56,194 nucleotides of DNA from Lachnospiraceae bacterium (GTDB lineage Bacteria; Bacillota; Clostridia; Lachnospirales; Lachnospiraceae). The translations under genes and the position numbers were made by a program. The notes beneath the pieces are model-generated. The model had not been told where the DNA came from and did not search any database. It saw only the letters and a list, made by a program, of their open reading frames with translations. Shown here piece after piece: positions 26,060 to 34,912 of the stretch. The number at the start of each line of letters is the position of its first letter. The first letter of the stretch is position 1. Where the stretch lies: positions 1-56,194 of the forward strand of contig JAKSRV010000003.1 of the NCBI GenBank assembly GCA_024403435.1. Reading direction: 5' to 3'.

Positions 26060-28213
26060 ATGAATTATAGTGAAATCTATAAGCCTAAGAAAAATGTACA
26101 TATCATAAAAAAAGACGGTTCCAAGGTTGCTTTCGATGTACAGAAGGTTATTAATGCCGTACAAAAAAGCGCTTACAGAGCCATGGTAACCTTTACGGAT
26201 GAGGATAATGTAAAAATCTGTGAGTATGTAATCGGACAGGTTGATAAGCTTGGTGTTGCCAAGATTAATATTCCGCAAATTCATAATATTGTAGAAGGTG
26301 CATTGGAATCGGTTAATCCTTCCGTTGCTAAAAGCTACAGGGACTACAGAAACTACAAGCAGGATTTTGTACATATGCTTGATGATGTATATAAAAAGAG
26401 TCAGTCTATTATGTACATCGGAGACAAGGAAAATTCCAATACCGATTCGGCACTGGTTTCCACTCGCAGAAGTTTGATTTTCAATCAGCTGAATAAACAG
26501 CTTTATCAGAAATTTTTCATGACTGCTGAGGAGATACAGGCCAATAACGACGGATATATATATATTCATGATATGTCGGCTAGGCGTGATACCATGAACT
26601 GCTGCCTTTTTGATATCGCCAGTGTATTGAAAGGCGGATTTGAGATGGGTAATGTCTGGTATAATGAGCCCAAGACTCTTGATACCGTATTTGACGTAAT
26701 GGGCGATATTATCCTTTCTGCTGCCAGCCAACAGTACGGCGGATTTACAATCTCATGTGTGGATCAGCTTCTTATGCCATATGCGGAGCGCTCATATCAG
26801 AGATATTATGATAAATATGTGTCTTACGGAATCGAGCCGTCAAAGGCAGAAAGCATTGCGTTGGATGATATTCAAAGAGAGTTCAGACAAGGTTTCCAGG
26901 GATGGGAATACAAGTTTAATACGGTTGCTTCAAGCCGAGGAGATTATCCGTTTATCACCATGACCATAGGACTCGGTCAGTCGCGCTTTGAAAAAATGGC
27001 TTCGATTACAATGCTTAATGTAAGAAAAGGCGGACAAGGAAAAAAAGACCATAAAAAGCCTGTTCTTTTCCCTAAGATTGTATTCTTATACGATGAAGAA
27101 CTTCATGGAAAAGGATGTCCTTTGGAGGATGTATTTGAAGCCGGCATTCAGTGCTCGGCCAAGAGTATGTATCCCGATTGGCTTTCATTGACAGGTGAAG
27201 GTTATGTACCGTCGGTATATAAGCAGTACGGAAAAGTAATTTCACCTATGGGCTGCAGAGCATTTCTTTCGCCTTATTTTGAAAGAGGCGGAATTCATCA
27301 GCAGGATGAAAATGATGAGGCAATTTTTGTTGGTAGATTTAATATAGGTGTTGTTTCATTGCATCTTCCAATGATTTTGGCTAAGTCAAGACAGGAAAAC
27401 AGAGATTTTTATGAGGTGCTTGATTATTATCTGGAAATGATCCGTCAGATTCATATAAGGACATATCAGTATCTCGGAGAAATGACGGCTTCGACTAATC
27501 CTCTGGCATATTGCGAGGGTGGATTTTACGGTGGCCATCTTGGACTTCATGATAAGATTAAACCTGTGCTTAAATGTGCAACAGCAAGCTTCGGTATCAC
27601 TGCATTAAATGAGCTTCAGCAGCTGTATAATCACAAGTCACTCGTTGAAGATGGTGTATTTGCTCTCGAAGTAATGGAATACATTAACAAAAAGGTAAAC
27701 GAGTTTAAGGAAGCCGACGGTAACCTATATGCAATATACGGAACACCGGCAGAGAATTTGTGTGGTTTACAGGTTACTCAATTTAGAAACATGTATGGTA
27801 TAGTTGAGGGTGTATCTGACAGAGAATATGTATCTAACAGTTTTCACTGCCATGTATCTGAAGATATTACGCCTATTCAGAAACAGGATTATGAGAAGAG
27901 ATTCTGGGATTTGTTTAACGGCGGTAAGATTCAGTATGTTAAGTATCCGATAGATTATAACTACGAGGCAATCAGAGTTCTTGTGAGACGTGCAATGAAG
28001 ATGGGCTTCTATGAGGGAGTTAATCTGTCATTGGCTTACTGTGATGACTGCGGATATGAAGAGCTTGAGATGGATGTATGTCCTAAGTGCGGAAGCCGTA
28101 ATCTGACCAAAATAGACCGAATGAACGGTTATCTGAGCTATTCAAGAGTGCATGGTGATACCAGATTAAATGAAGCCAAGATGGCTGAGATTGCTGACAG
28201 AAAGTCGATGTAA
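26060..28213 (+). CDS. nrdD: Anaerobic ribonucleoside-triphosphate reductase, catalytic subunit
   Basis: Glycyl-radical class III ribonucleotide reductase giving dNTPs without oxygen. N-terminal ATP-cone (about 12-100, IIKKDGSKVAFDVQKVI), the catalytic-core block with MNCCLFDI, C-terminal zinc site formed by CDDCGY and CPKCGS, and the glycyl-radical loop RMNGYLSYS with the radical Gly at about 690, roughly 27 residues from the end as expected. Its activase NrdG is not directly downstream: an unrelated membrane-protein gene lies between. Confidence 0.96.
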   Translation: MNYSEIYKPKKNVHIIKKDGSKVAFDVQKVINAVQKSAYRAMVTFTDEDNVKICEYVIGQVDKLGVAKINIPQIHNIVEGALESVNPSVAKSYRDYRNYKQDFVHMLDDVYKKSQSIMYIGDKENSNTDSALVSTRRSLIFNQLNKQLYQKFFMTAEEIQANNDGYIYIHDMSARRDTMNCCLFDIASVLKGGFEMGNVWYNEPKTLDTVFDVMGDIILSAASQQYGGFTISCVDQLLMPYAERSYQRYYDKYVSYGIEPSKAESIALDDIQREFRQGFQGWEYKFNTVASSRGDYPFITMTIGLGQSRFEKMASITMLNVRKGGQGKKDHKKPVLFPKIVFLYDEELHGKGCPLEDVFEAGIQCSAKSMYPDWLSLTGEGYVPSVYKQYGKVISPMGCRAFLSPYFERGGIHQQDENDEAIFVGRFNIGVVSLHLPMILAKSRQENRDFYEVLDYYLEMIRQIHIRTYQYLGEMTASTNPLAYCEGGFYGGHLGLHDKIKPVLKCATASFGITALNELQQLYNHKSLVEDGVFALEVMEYINKKVNEFKEADGNLYAIYGTPAENLCGLQVTQFRNMYGIVEGVSDREYVSNSFHCHVSEDITPIQKQDYEKRFWDLFNGGKIQYVKYPIDYNYEAIRVLVRRAMKMGFYEGVNLSLAYCDDCGYEELEMDVCPKCGSRNLTKIDRMNGYLSYSRVHGDTRLNEAKMAEIADRKSM

Positions 28214-28242
28214 TTGTTTATGTATATAATGCGAGGTAATAT

Positions 28243-28704
28243 ATGGCTAAAATTTTTAAGATTATTTTTTCGATTGCAATAGTCAGATATGTTATTTATT
28301 TTGCATTATTTATATCCGGTATCGTAATTGCAAATCTTGATGAAGACGGTGGCGCCTATATGCTTTTTATATTTGGATTATTTATGGTGCCATGTCTTGT
28401 GATTGCGTTAGTATTCAATATTGTCTTAATTATTAGTTTCCGAAAGAAACCTAATCATATTGGGTTATTTGCCGGTCATCTTGCCCCGGAAATAATATAT
28501 CAGTTGCTCTATTTTATCTGGATTTCGGCGTGTAAAGAATGGGGAGAAATATTAATGTTTCAATTTGGAATAATTATTATTCTGATAGAAATCTTATATA
28601 TTGCGCTGACTATTGTGACAATTAATATTCTCAGAAAAGAAAATATTGAATTAAAAAAGCAAAATTCAAATTTGCAGCAACCGTATGATTGGCAAAATCA
28701 GTAA
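28243..28704 (+). CDS. Unknown four-TM membrane protein between nrdD and nrdG
   Basis: 153 residues with four hydrophobic segments (about 8-29, 38-64, 75-95 and 101-128) and a hydrophilic Asn/Gln-rich C-terminus ending PYDWQNQ. RBS GCGAGG stands 6 bases before the ATG. I do not recognise the family. It lies in the same orientation and closely spaced (29 bases after nrdD, 52 bases before nrdG), so it is probably co-transcribed. It is richer in AT and Ile codons than its neighbours, although that partly reflects its membrane composition. Confidence 0.8.
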   Translation: MAKIFKIIFSIAIVRYVIYFALFISGIVIANLDEDGGAYMLFIFGLFMVPCLVIALVFNIVLIISFRKKPNHIGLFAGHLAPEIIYQLLYFIWISACKEWGEILMFQFGIIIILIEILYIALTIVTINILRKENIELKKQNSNLQQPYDWQNQ

Positions 28705-28756
28705 GTAAAATAATTAAATGGGCCAAAAGTTACCGTTAATAGGAGTAGAATCGACA

Positions 28757-29254
28757 ATGAGATATCACAATATAACAATGGATGATATGAATAATGGAGT
28801 CGGTCTGCGCGCAGTGTTGTGGCTTTCAGGATGTTCGCATGAATGCAGGGGATGCCAAAATCCATTGACATGGAATCCTAATGATGGATTGATTTTTGAT
28901 GAAGATGCAAAAAATGAACTTTGGGTTTGCCTTAGCAAAGATTATATTGATGGACTTACACTTTCCGGGGGGGACCCATTATATGAGGGTAACCGAGTTG
29001 AAGTTGAGACACTTGTTCGACAGATAAAGAGTGATATGCCCGAAAAATCCATATGGCTGTATACCGGCTACAATTACGATGAAATTAATGATCTTAGTAT
29101 TCTTGATTATATTGATGTGGTTGTGGATGGAAAGTATGTTGAAGAGTTGAGAGATGTTACAATGCATTGGGCAGGCAGTACCAATCAGAGAGTTATTGAT
29201 GTTAAAGCATCGAAAAAGGAAGGAAAAATAGTTTTATATGAAAAAGATTGCTAA
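28757..29254 (+). CDS. nrdG: Anaerobic ribonucleotide reductase activating enzyme
   Basis: Radical SAM activase that installs the glycyl radical on NrdD. MRYHNITMDDMNNGVGLR is the usual N-terminus, followed by the CSHECRGC cluster motif (CX3CX2C), QNPLTW and LSGGDPL. The ATG at 28757 fits the family N-terminus; AGGAG is 11 bases upstream. An in-frame ATG at 28718 would add 13 residues and lacks an RBS. The 3' end overlaps the dUTPase gene by 17 bases. Confidence 0.95.
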   Translation: MRYHNITMDDMNNGVGLRAVLWLSGCSHECRGCQNPLTWNPNDGLIFDEDAKNELWVCLSKDYIDGLTLSGGDPLYEGNRVEVETLVRQIKSDMPEKSIWLYTGYNYDEINDLSILDYIDVVVDGKYVEELRDVTMHWAGSTNQRVIDVKASKKEGKIVLYEKDC

Positions 29255-29747
29255 GTTTGAGAAGGTTTCAATCGAACAGTTTAAGGAAGGCATGAGAGAT
29301 ATGCCACAGTATTCCGAGATTGAAGTTGATGCTATTTATGAGAGTATCATTAAGCCTGCAAGAGCTACTGTTGCTTCTGCCGGATATGATTTTTATACTC
29401 CTATTGGATTTACACTTAAGCCCGGAGAAACAATTAAGATCCCTACAGGTATCAGATGCCGCATGGATGAGGATTATGCATTGTTTCTTTTCCCGAGAAG
29501 CGGATTGGGATTCAAGTATAGACTCCAACTTAATAATACAATCGGTGTAGTTGATGCCGATTATTACGGCGCAGACAACGAAGGCCATATTTTTATTAAA
29601 CTTACAAACGATTCTAATGAGGGAAAGACTGTAGAACTCAAGGCCGGTGAAGCTTTTGCTCAGGGTATTTTCCTTCAATACGGTATTACAGAGGATGATG
29701 AAGCCGACGGAATCAGAACAGGTGGATTCGGAAGTACATCAAAATAG
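29238..29747 (+). CDS. dut: dUTP diphosphatase (dUTPase)
   Basis: Hydrolyses dUTP to dUMP, keeping uracil out of DNA and feeding dTMP synthesis; logical beside the anaerobic ribonucleotide reductase. Trimeric dUTPase motifs: SAGYDFYTP, FPRSGLGFKY, GVVDADYYG, and the C-terminal arm GGFGSTSK. 169 residues, with a 35-residue N-terminal extension before the core. ATG at 29238 has AAGGAAGG upstream, inside nrdG; the 17-base overlap indicates coupled expression. Confidence 0.94.
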   Translation: MKKIAKFEKVSIEQFKEGMRDMPQYSEIEVDAIYESIIKPARATVASAGYDFYTPIGFTLKPGETIKIPTGIRCRMDEDYALFLFPRSGLGFKYRLQLNNTIGVVDADYYGADNEGHIFIKLTNDSNEGKTVELKAGEAFAQGIFLQYGITEDDEADGIRTGGFGSTSK

Positions 29748-29767
29748 ATTATGACGGAGGAAGTTTT

Positions 29768-30637
29768 ATGTGGAAATTATTGACTGACAGCTCAGCAGAT
29801 CTTCCGAAATCATTTTATTCGGACAATGAGATTGGTTGTATTAATCTCACCTGCCTTATTGACGGAGAGGTTGTATGGGGTAATGACAAGGATTTGCCCG
29901 CATCAGAGTTCTATCAGTTGATGCGAAACGGAGCTAAGCCTACCACTTCGCAGGTAAATCCCGAGGAAGCCAAGAAGTTTTTTGAACAGTATATTGATGA
30001 TTACAAGGAAATTCTTTATCTTGGATTCACTTCAGGACTTTCGGGTACTGTAGGAAGCGGTAAAATTGCAGCCGAAGAGATAATGGAAGAGCATCCTGAT
30101 GTTAAGATTATTGTAGTTGATACACTTTGTGCAGCTATGGGACAGGGACTATTGGTTTATCACTGTAACGAGCTTAAAAAGCAGGGTAAGTCAATGGAAG
30201 AAGTTGCTGCCTGGGCTGAGGCTAACAAGCAGAATATGATTCACCTTTTCACTGTTGATGATTTATATGATTTGTGGAGAGGCGGACGTGTAAGCAAGAC
30301 AAGTGCATTTGTAGGAACACTTGCCGGAATCAAACCTTTGCTTCGTGTAAATGAGGAAGGTAAGCTTGTATCTGTCAGCAAGGTCAGAGGCCGTAAGAAG
30401 TCGCTGACCGGTTTGATTGATATGATGGAAAAGCAGATGGGTAGCCGTAAAGATGATAACAAAGAGATGATTATGATTAATCACGGTGATTGTCTTGAGG
30501 ATGCCGAGTGGCTTCGTGATCAGATTAAAGAAAGATTTGGATTTGAGAATTGTATGATTAACAATCTCAGCCCTGTAATCGGTTCGCATACCGGTCCTTC
30601 ACTTATTGCTTTATTTTTTGTAGGAGATGCAAGATAG
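29768..30637 (+). CDS. DegV family protein (fatty-acid-binding)
   Basis: 289 residues with the DegV pattern: LLTDSSADLP at the N-terminus, KPTTSQVNPEE, LGFTSGLSGT (fatty-acid carboxylate contact region), DTLCAAMGQGLLV, RGGRVSKTSAF and the C-terminal SPVIGSHTGPS. DegV/FakB proteins bind fatty acids, and some present them to fatty-acid kinase. Which role applies here is unknown; no fakA is in the window. RBS ACGGAGGAAG. Confidence 0.93.
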   Translation: MWKLLTDSSADLPKSFYSDNEIGCINLTCLIDGEVVWGNDKDLPASEFYQLMRNGAKPTTSQVNPEEAKKFFEQYIDDYKEILYLGFTSGLSGTVGSGKIAAEEIMEEHPDVKIIVVDTLCAAMGQGLLVYHCNELKKQGKSMEEVAAWAEANKQNMIHLFTVDDLYDLWRGGRVSKTSAFVGTLAGIKPLLRVNEEGKLVSVSKVRGRKKSLTGLIDMMEKQMGSRKDDNKEMIMINHGDCLEDAEWLRDQIKERFGFENCMINNLSPVIGSHTGPSLIALFFVGDAR

Positions 30638-30671
30638 ACCTTGGATTGTTCAAGGATATTGTTTAACAGAT

Positions 30672-32072
30672 ATGATTAATAATACAGTTGATTATAAAAA
30701 AGATATATTCGACAGAGCGCGTGAACTTGTAAAAGAGCTGGGAGAAAAACTCGGACGTATTCCTACGGCTGCTGTTATTACATTCGGTTGTCAGATGAAT
30801 GCCAGAGATTCCGAGAAACTGATCGGTATCCTAAAGGTGGCAGGTTTTTCTATTATTGAGGAAGAGTCAGCAGATTTTGTGCTCTATAATACTTGTACTG
30901 TCAGAGACAATGCCAATCAGAAGGTATACGGACATCTTGGCATTGCCAACGGATTTAAGAAGAAAAATCCACATATGCGTATCGGACTGTGCGGATGCAT
31001 GATGCAGGAGCCTTCGGTAATCGAAAAAATCAAGCAGAGCTATCGCTTTGTAAATTTGATATTCGGTACCCACAATATTCACAGATTCCCTGAATATCTG
31101 GTTTCATGTCTTGAACAGGATGATATGATAATCGATATTTGGAAAGAAGGTACCGAAATTGAAGAAGATCTTCCTGTAGAGAGAAAGTATTCGTTCAAAT
31201 CAGGTGTAAATATTATGTTTGGCTGCAACAATTTCTGCAGCTACTGCATAGTTCCTTATGTACGCGGACGTGAGCGCAGCAGAGATGCCAAGGAAATAGT
31301 TCGTGAGTGTGAAAAACTGGCTGGAGAGGGTGTTGTTGAAGTAATGCTTCTCGGACAGAATGTTAATTCTTACGGAAAAGGTCTCGAGGGCGGAATTACA
31401 TTCCCTGAACTTCTCAAGGAAATAGAAAAGATTGATGGAATAAAGAGAATCAGATTTATGACTTCTCACCCGAAGGATTTATCTGAAGAGCTTATTCAGG
31501 TAATGAAAGAGTCGAAAAAGATTTGTAAGCATCTTCACTTACCTCTTCAGTCGGGTTCATCAAAGCTTCTTAAGAGAATGAATAGATGCTACGACAAAGA
31601 ACAGTATATTGCTTTGGCAAAGCATATCAGAGAAGAAATTCCCGATATTGCGCTAACCACTGATATTATTATCGGATTCCCCGGTGAGACTCCTGAGGAT
31701 GTTGACGATACTATAGATGTAATCAAGCAGGTTGAGTATGACAATGCGTTTACATTTATCTATTCAAAGAGAACCGGTACACCGGCAGCATCGTATGAAG
31801 ATCAGGTACCTGAAGAGGAAAGCCATGTTCAGTTCAATCGTGTGCTTTCTGTAGTTCAGGAAATGGCAAGAAAACGTGCCGGAGTGTACGAAGGTGAAGT
31901 GATGGAGGCTCTTATTGAGGAGATGAATGAAAATGATCCTTCTCTTGTAAGCGGCAGATTATCAAACAACATGATAGTTCATTTCCCCGGAGATGAATCG
32001 ATGATCGGAACACTGGTAAATGTAAAGCTTAAGGAATGCAAAGGCTTTTATTATATCGGTGAGAGGGTATAA
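30672..32072 (+). CDS. miaB: tRNA-2-methylthio-N6-dimethylallyladenosine synthase MiaB
   Basis: Radical SAM methylthiotransferase acting on i6A37 of tRNA, the product of MiaA, encoded further down. Three cysteines of the N-terminal cluster are in TFGCQMNARDSE, YNTCTVRDNA and GLCGCMMQEP; the radical SAM cluster is in GCNNFCSYC; C-terminal TRAM domain (about 400-465). Start is uncertain: an ATG at 30627 overlaps degV, with AGGAG directly against it, which is poor spacing; 30672 has AAGGA 15 bases upstream. Ends before a strong terminator. Confidence 0.94.
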   Translation: MINNTVDYKKDIFDRARELVKELGEKLGRIPTAAVITFGCQMNARDSEKLIGILKVAGFSIIEEESADFVLYNTCTVRDNANQKVYGHLGIANGFKKKNPHMRIGLCGCMMQEPSVIEKIKQSYRFVNLIFGTHNIHRFPEYLVSCLEQDDMIIDIWKEGTEIEEDLPVERKYSFKSGVNIMFGCNNFCSYCIVPYVRGRERSRDAKEIVRECEKLAGEGVVEVMLLGQNVNSYGKGLEGGITFPELLKEIEKIDGIKRIRFMTSHPKDLSEELIQVMKESKKICKHLHLPLQSGSSKLLKRMNRCYDKEQYIALAKHIREEIPDIALTTDIIIGFPGETPEDVDDTIDVIKQVEYDNAFTFIYSKRTGTPAASYEDQVPEEESHVQFNRVLSVVQEMARKRAGVYEGEVMEALIEEMNENDPSLVSGRLSNNMIVHFPGDESMIGTLVNVKLKECKGFYYIGERV

Positions 32073-32090
32073 CAAAATAATTACTAAATT

Positions 32091-32138
32091 AGCACCTGTT
32101 ATTGACAGATTTTTGTCAATTAATGGGTGCTGTTTTTA
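32091..32138 (+). terminator. Intrinsic terminator after miaB
   Basis: AGCACC (32091) pairs with GGTGCT (32126-32131), with inner ATTGACA/TGTCAAT pairing, followed by GTTTTTATA. It separates miaB from the mutS-mutL unit. Confidence 0.8.
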
Positions 32139-32147
32139 TATACATCG

Positions 32148-32177
32148 TTGACTTTTTGAGATAAAATAACTTTGTAT
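32148..32177 (+). promoter_or_regulatory. Candidate promoter for mutS
   Basis: TTGACT (32148-32153) with TTGTAT (32172-32177) at 18 bases. The -35 is good, the -10 is only a 3/6 match. It lies directly after the miaB terminator and 31 bases before the mutS ATG, the right place for a promoter. Confidence 0.4.
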
Positions 32178-32207
32178 GCCATAAAATATATTTTGACGGA
32201 GATTGAT

Positions 32208-34895
32208 ATGTCTGACATTCCCGAGATTTCAGAAGTAACACCCATGATGCAAAAGTATCTTGAGACCAAGCAGCAGTACAAGGATTGTATTCTGTTTTAT
32301 CGTTTGGGCGACTTCTATGAGATGTTTTTTAAGGATGCCGAAATTGTATCCAAAGAACTTGAGCTGACTCTGACAGGTAAGGCCTGCGGTATGGAGGAGC
32401 GAGCACCTATGTGCGGTATTCCCTATCATGCTGTAGACAGCTATTTGCCAAGATTGGTATCAAGAGGCTACAAGGTGGCAATATGTGAACAGGTTGAGGA
32501 CCCCAAGATGGCCAAAGGCTTGGTTAAGCGTGAGGTTATTCGTATAGTTACACCGGGTACCAATACCAATATGCAGACACTCGAGGCCAACAGAAACAAT
32601 TATTGCTTTTGTGTGTTCTATACCGAGAACAAAATAGGTATCGCTGTTGCGGACGTATCGACCGGTGATTTCTTCCTGTCTGAGGTTGAGGATCTGACTA
32701 AGCTTCGTGATGAAATAATGAAGTATGAGCCCAGTGAAATCATTTGCAATGAGGCATATCTCATGAGCGGTGAAGACATCGAAGGCTTGAAGGAAAGAAT
32801 TCATCTGCCGGTAAGTGTGCTGGATGCACATATATTTGATGACAATTCATGCCGTCAGATTTTGCAGAAGCATTTTCATGTAAATACGCTGATAGGACTT
32901 GGAGTTGATGATTTTCCTATCGGTCTTATTGCATCCGGAGCTCTACTTAAATATCTGTATGATACGCAGATGACGGAGCTTGGACATATCACTCATATCA
33001 CGCCTTATCTTGCTAGCAGATATATGTTGATTGATTCTTCGACACGAAGAAATCTTGAACTTACAGAGACGCTGCGCGAAAAACAAAAGCGTGGTTCGCT
33101 TCTTTGGGTGTTGGATAAGACTAAGACTGCAATGGGAGGCAGAATGCTTCGCTCGGCTCTTGAGCAGCCCCTTATAAATGTTGCAGATATGACTTCACGT
33201 CTTGATGCAATTGAGACACTTAATTCCAATGCTATAGCACGCGATGAAATAAGAGAGTATATGAATCCTATATATGATCTCGAGAGACTTCTTGCCAGAG
33301 TATCATATAAGACTGCCAATCCCCGAGATTTGCTTGCATTTAAGAGCTCCCTTTCAATGCTCCCGGGTATTCGCGCAGTCCTTGAGGACATGGAGAACAA
33401 CAGCCTTCTTGCGGATTTAAGAGGGCGTATAGATGGTCTTGAGGATATTTCGTCATTAATAGAGGCTGCTATTAACGAAGATGCACCTATTACTGTTCAT
33501 GAAGGTGATATCATTAAGGACGGATTCGATGATGATATAGACAGACTCAGAAGTGTCAAGGTTGAAGGCAAGGGCTGGCTCTCTGCTTATGAGGAAGAGG
33601 AGCGTGAAAAAACCGGATTAAAGACACTTAAGGTTAAATATCATAAGGCGTTCGGATATTATTTTGAGGTAACCAATTCATATAAGGATCAGGTCCCCGA
33701 TTACTTTATCAGACGTCAGACTTTGACAAATGCCGAGAGATTTACCACTGATAAGCTTAAAGAGTTGGAGGATGCAATCCTTAATTCCGAGGATAAGCTT
33801 GTTGCACTGGAGCATGAGCTTTTCTGTAATATCAGAGATGCTATAGCGGCAGAAATCGAGAGAATTCAGAGAACCGCCAAAGCTATAGCTGAGCTGGATA
33901 TGCTGTGTTCTTTGGCTTATGTTTCGGAAAAGAATCACTATGTCAGACCCAAGCTTAATGAAAAGGGTGTGATTGATATAAAGGACGGTCGTCATCCGGT
34001 TGTCGAACAGATGATTAATAATGGTCTGTTCGTAGAGAATGATACTTTCCTTGATACCAAGAATAATTGCATCAGTATCATTACCGGACCGAATATGGCA
34101 GGTAAGTCGACATATATGAGACAGACGGCGCTTATTGTATTGTTGGCTCAGATTGGATGCTTTGTTCCTGCCAAGAGTGCGAATATCGGTATTGTCGATC
34201 GTATATTTACACGTGTCGGCGCATCTGATGATTTGGCAAGCGGACAGTCTACTTTCATGGTGGAGATGAATGAGGTTTCCAATATTCTGCGAAATGCGAC
34301 TCCGAAGAGTCTTTTGATTTTGGATGAGATAGGAAGAGGAACCTCTACATTTGACGGATTATCAATTGCCTGGGCAGTTGTTGAGCATATCAGCAATACA
34401 AAAATACTCGGAGCAAGAACTCTTTTTGCTACTCATTATCATGAGCTTACAGAGCTTGAAGGTAAGATGAGTAATGTAAATAATTATTGCATAGCGGTTA
34501 GAGAATCCGGAGATGATATTGTATTCTTAAGAAAAATAGTTAAAGGCGGTGCGGACAGAAGCTATGGTATTCAGGTAGCCAAGCTTGCCGGTGTACCCGA
34601 GATGGTCATTGACAGAGCAAAGGTTATTGCTGCACAGCTTCAAGACAACGATATTACTGAAAAGATTCAGGCTATAAGCGTGGATAACGGTACAGATGGT
34701 AAGGGTAAACATCAAAAGCCCAGACATCTGGACGAGGTTGATTTGGGACAAATGAGCTTTTTTGAGACTGTTACCGATGAGGATGTTCTCAAGGAACTTA
34801 TGGATGTTGAAATCACCACACTCACTCCGCTTGATGCGTTGAATACTTTATATAAGCTTCAGAACAAGCTTAAAAATCGTTACAAGGTTGATTAA
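32208..34895 (+). CDS. mutS: DNA mismatch repair protein MutS
   Basis: Mismatch-recognition ATPase. 895 residues from the ATG at 32208 (ACGGAG six bases upstream; the in-frame TTG at 32172 has no RBS). Mismatch-reading motif GDFYEMFF, connector and lever domains, Walker A GPNMAGKST, Walker B LDEIGRGTST, and the FATHYHELTEL segment. C-terminal region ends with the dimerization helix pattern. It is followed 17 bases later by mutL. Confidence 0.97.
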   Translation: MSDIPEISEVTPMMQKYLETKQQYKDCILFYRLGDFYEMFFKDAEIVSKELELTLTGKACGMEERAPMCGIPYHAVDSYLPRLVSRGYKVAICEQVEDPKMAKGLVKREVIRIVTPGTNTNMQTLEANRNNYCFCVFYTENKIGIAVADVSTGDFFLSEVEDLTKLRDEIMKYEPSEIICNEAYLMSGEDIEGLKERIHLPVSVLDAHIFDDNSCRQILQKHFHVNTLIGLGVDDFPIGLIASGALLKYLYDTQMTELGHITHITPYLASRYMLIDSSTRRNLELTETLREKQKRGSLLWVLDKTKTAMGGRMLRSALEQPLINVADMTSRLDAIETLNSNAIARDEIREYMNPIYDLERLLARVSYKTANPRDLLAFKSSLSMLPGIRAVLEDMENNSLLADLRGRIDGLEDISSLIEAAINEDAPITVHEGDIIKDGFDDDIDRLRSVKVEGKGWLSAYEEEEREKTGLKTLKVKYHKAFGYYFEVTNSYKDQVPDYFIRRQTLTNAERFTTDKLKELEDAILNSEDKLVALEHELFCNIRDAIAAEIERIQRTAKAIAELDMLCSLAYVSEKNHYVRPKLNEKGVIDIKDGRHPVVEQMINNGLFVENDTFLDTKNNCISIITGPNMAGKSTYMRQTALIVLLAQIGCFVPAKSANIGIVDRIFTRVGASDDLASGQSTFMVEMNEVSNILRNATPKSLLILDEIGRGTSTFDGLSIAWAVVEHISNTKILGARTLFATHYHELTELEGKMSNVNNYCIAVRESGDDIVFLRKIVKGGADRSYGIQVAKLAGVPEMVIDRAKVIAAQLQDNDITEKIQAISVDNGTDGKGKHQKPRHLDEVDLGQMSFFETVTDEDVLKELMDVEITTLTPLDALNTLYKLQNKLKNRYKVD

Positions 34896-34912
34896 CAAAC
34901 AGGAGATATACA

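Noticed and set aside
28961..28980. Run of seven G in nrdG as a programmed frameshift site
   Set aside because: The frame reads straight through into the conserved LSGGDPL motif and the rest of NrdG, so no shift is needed.
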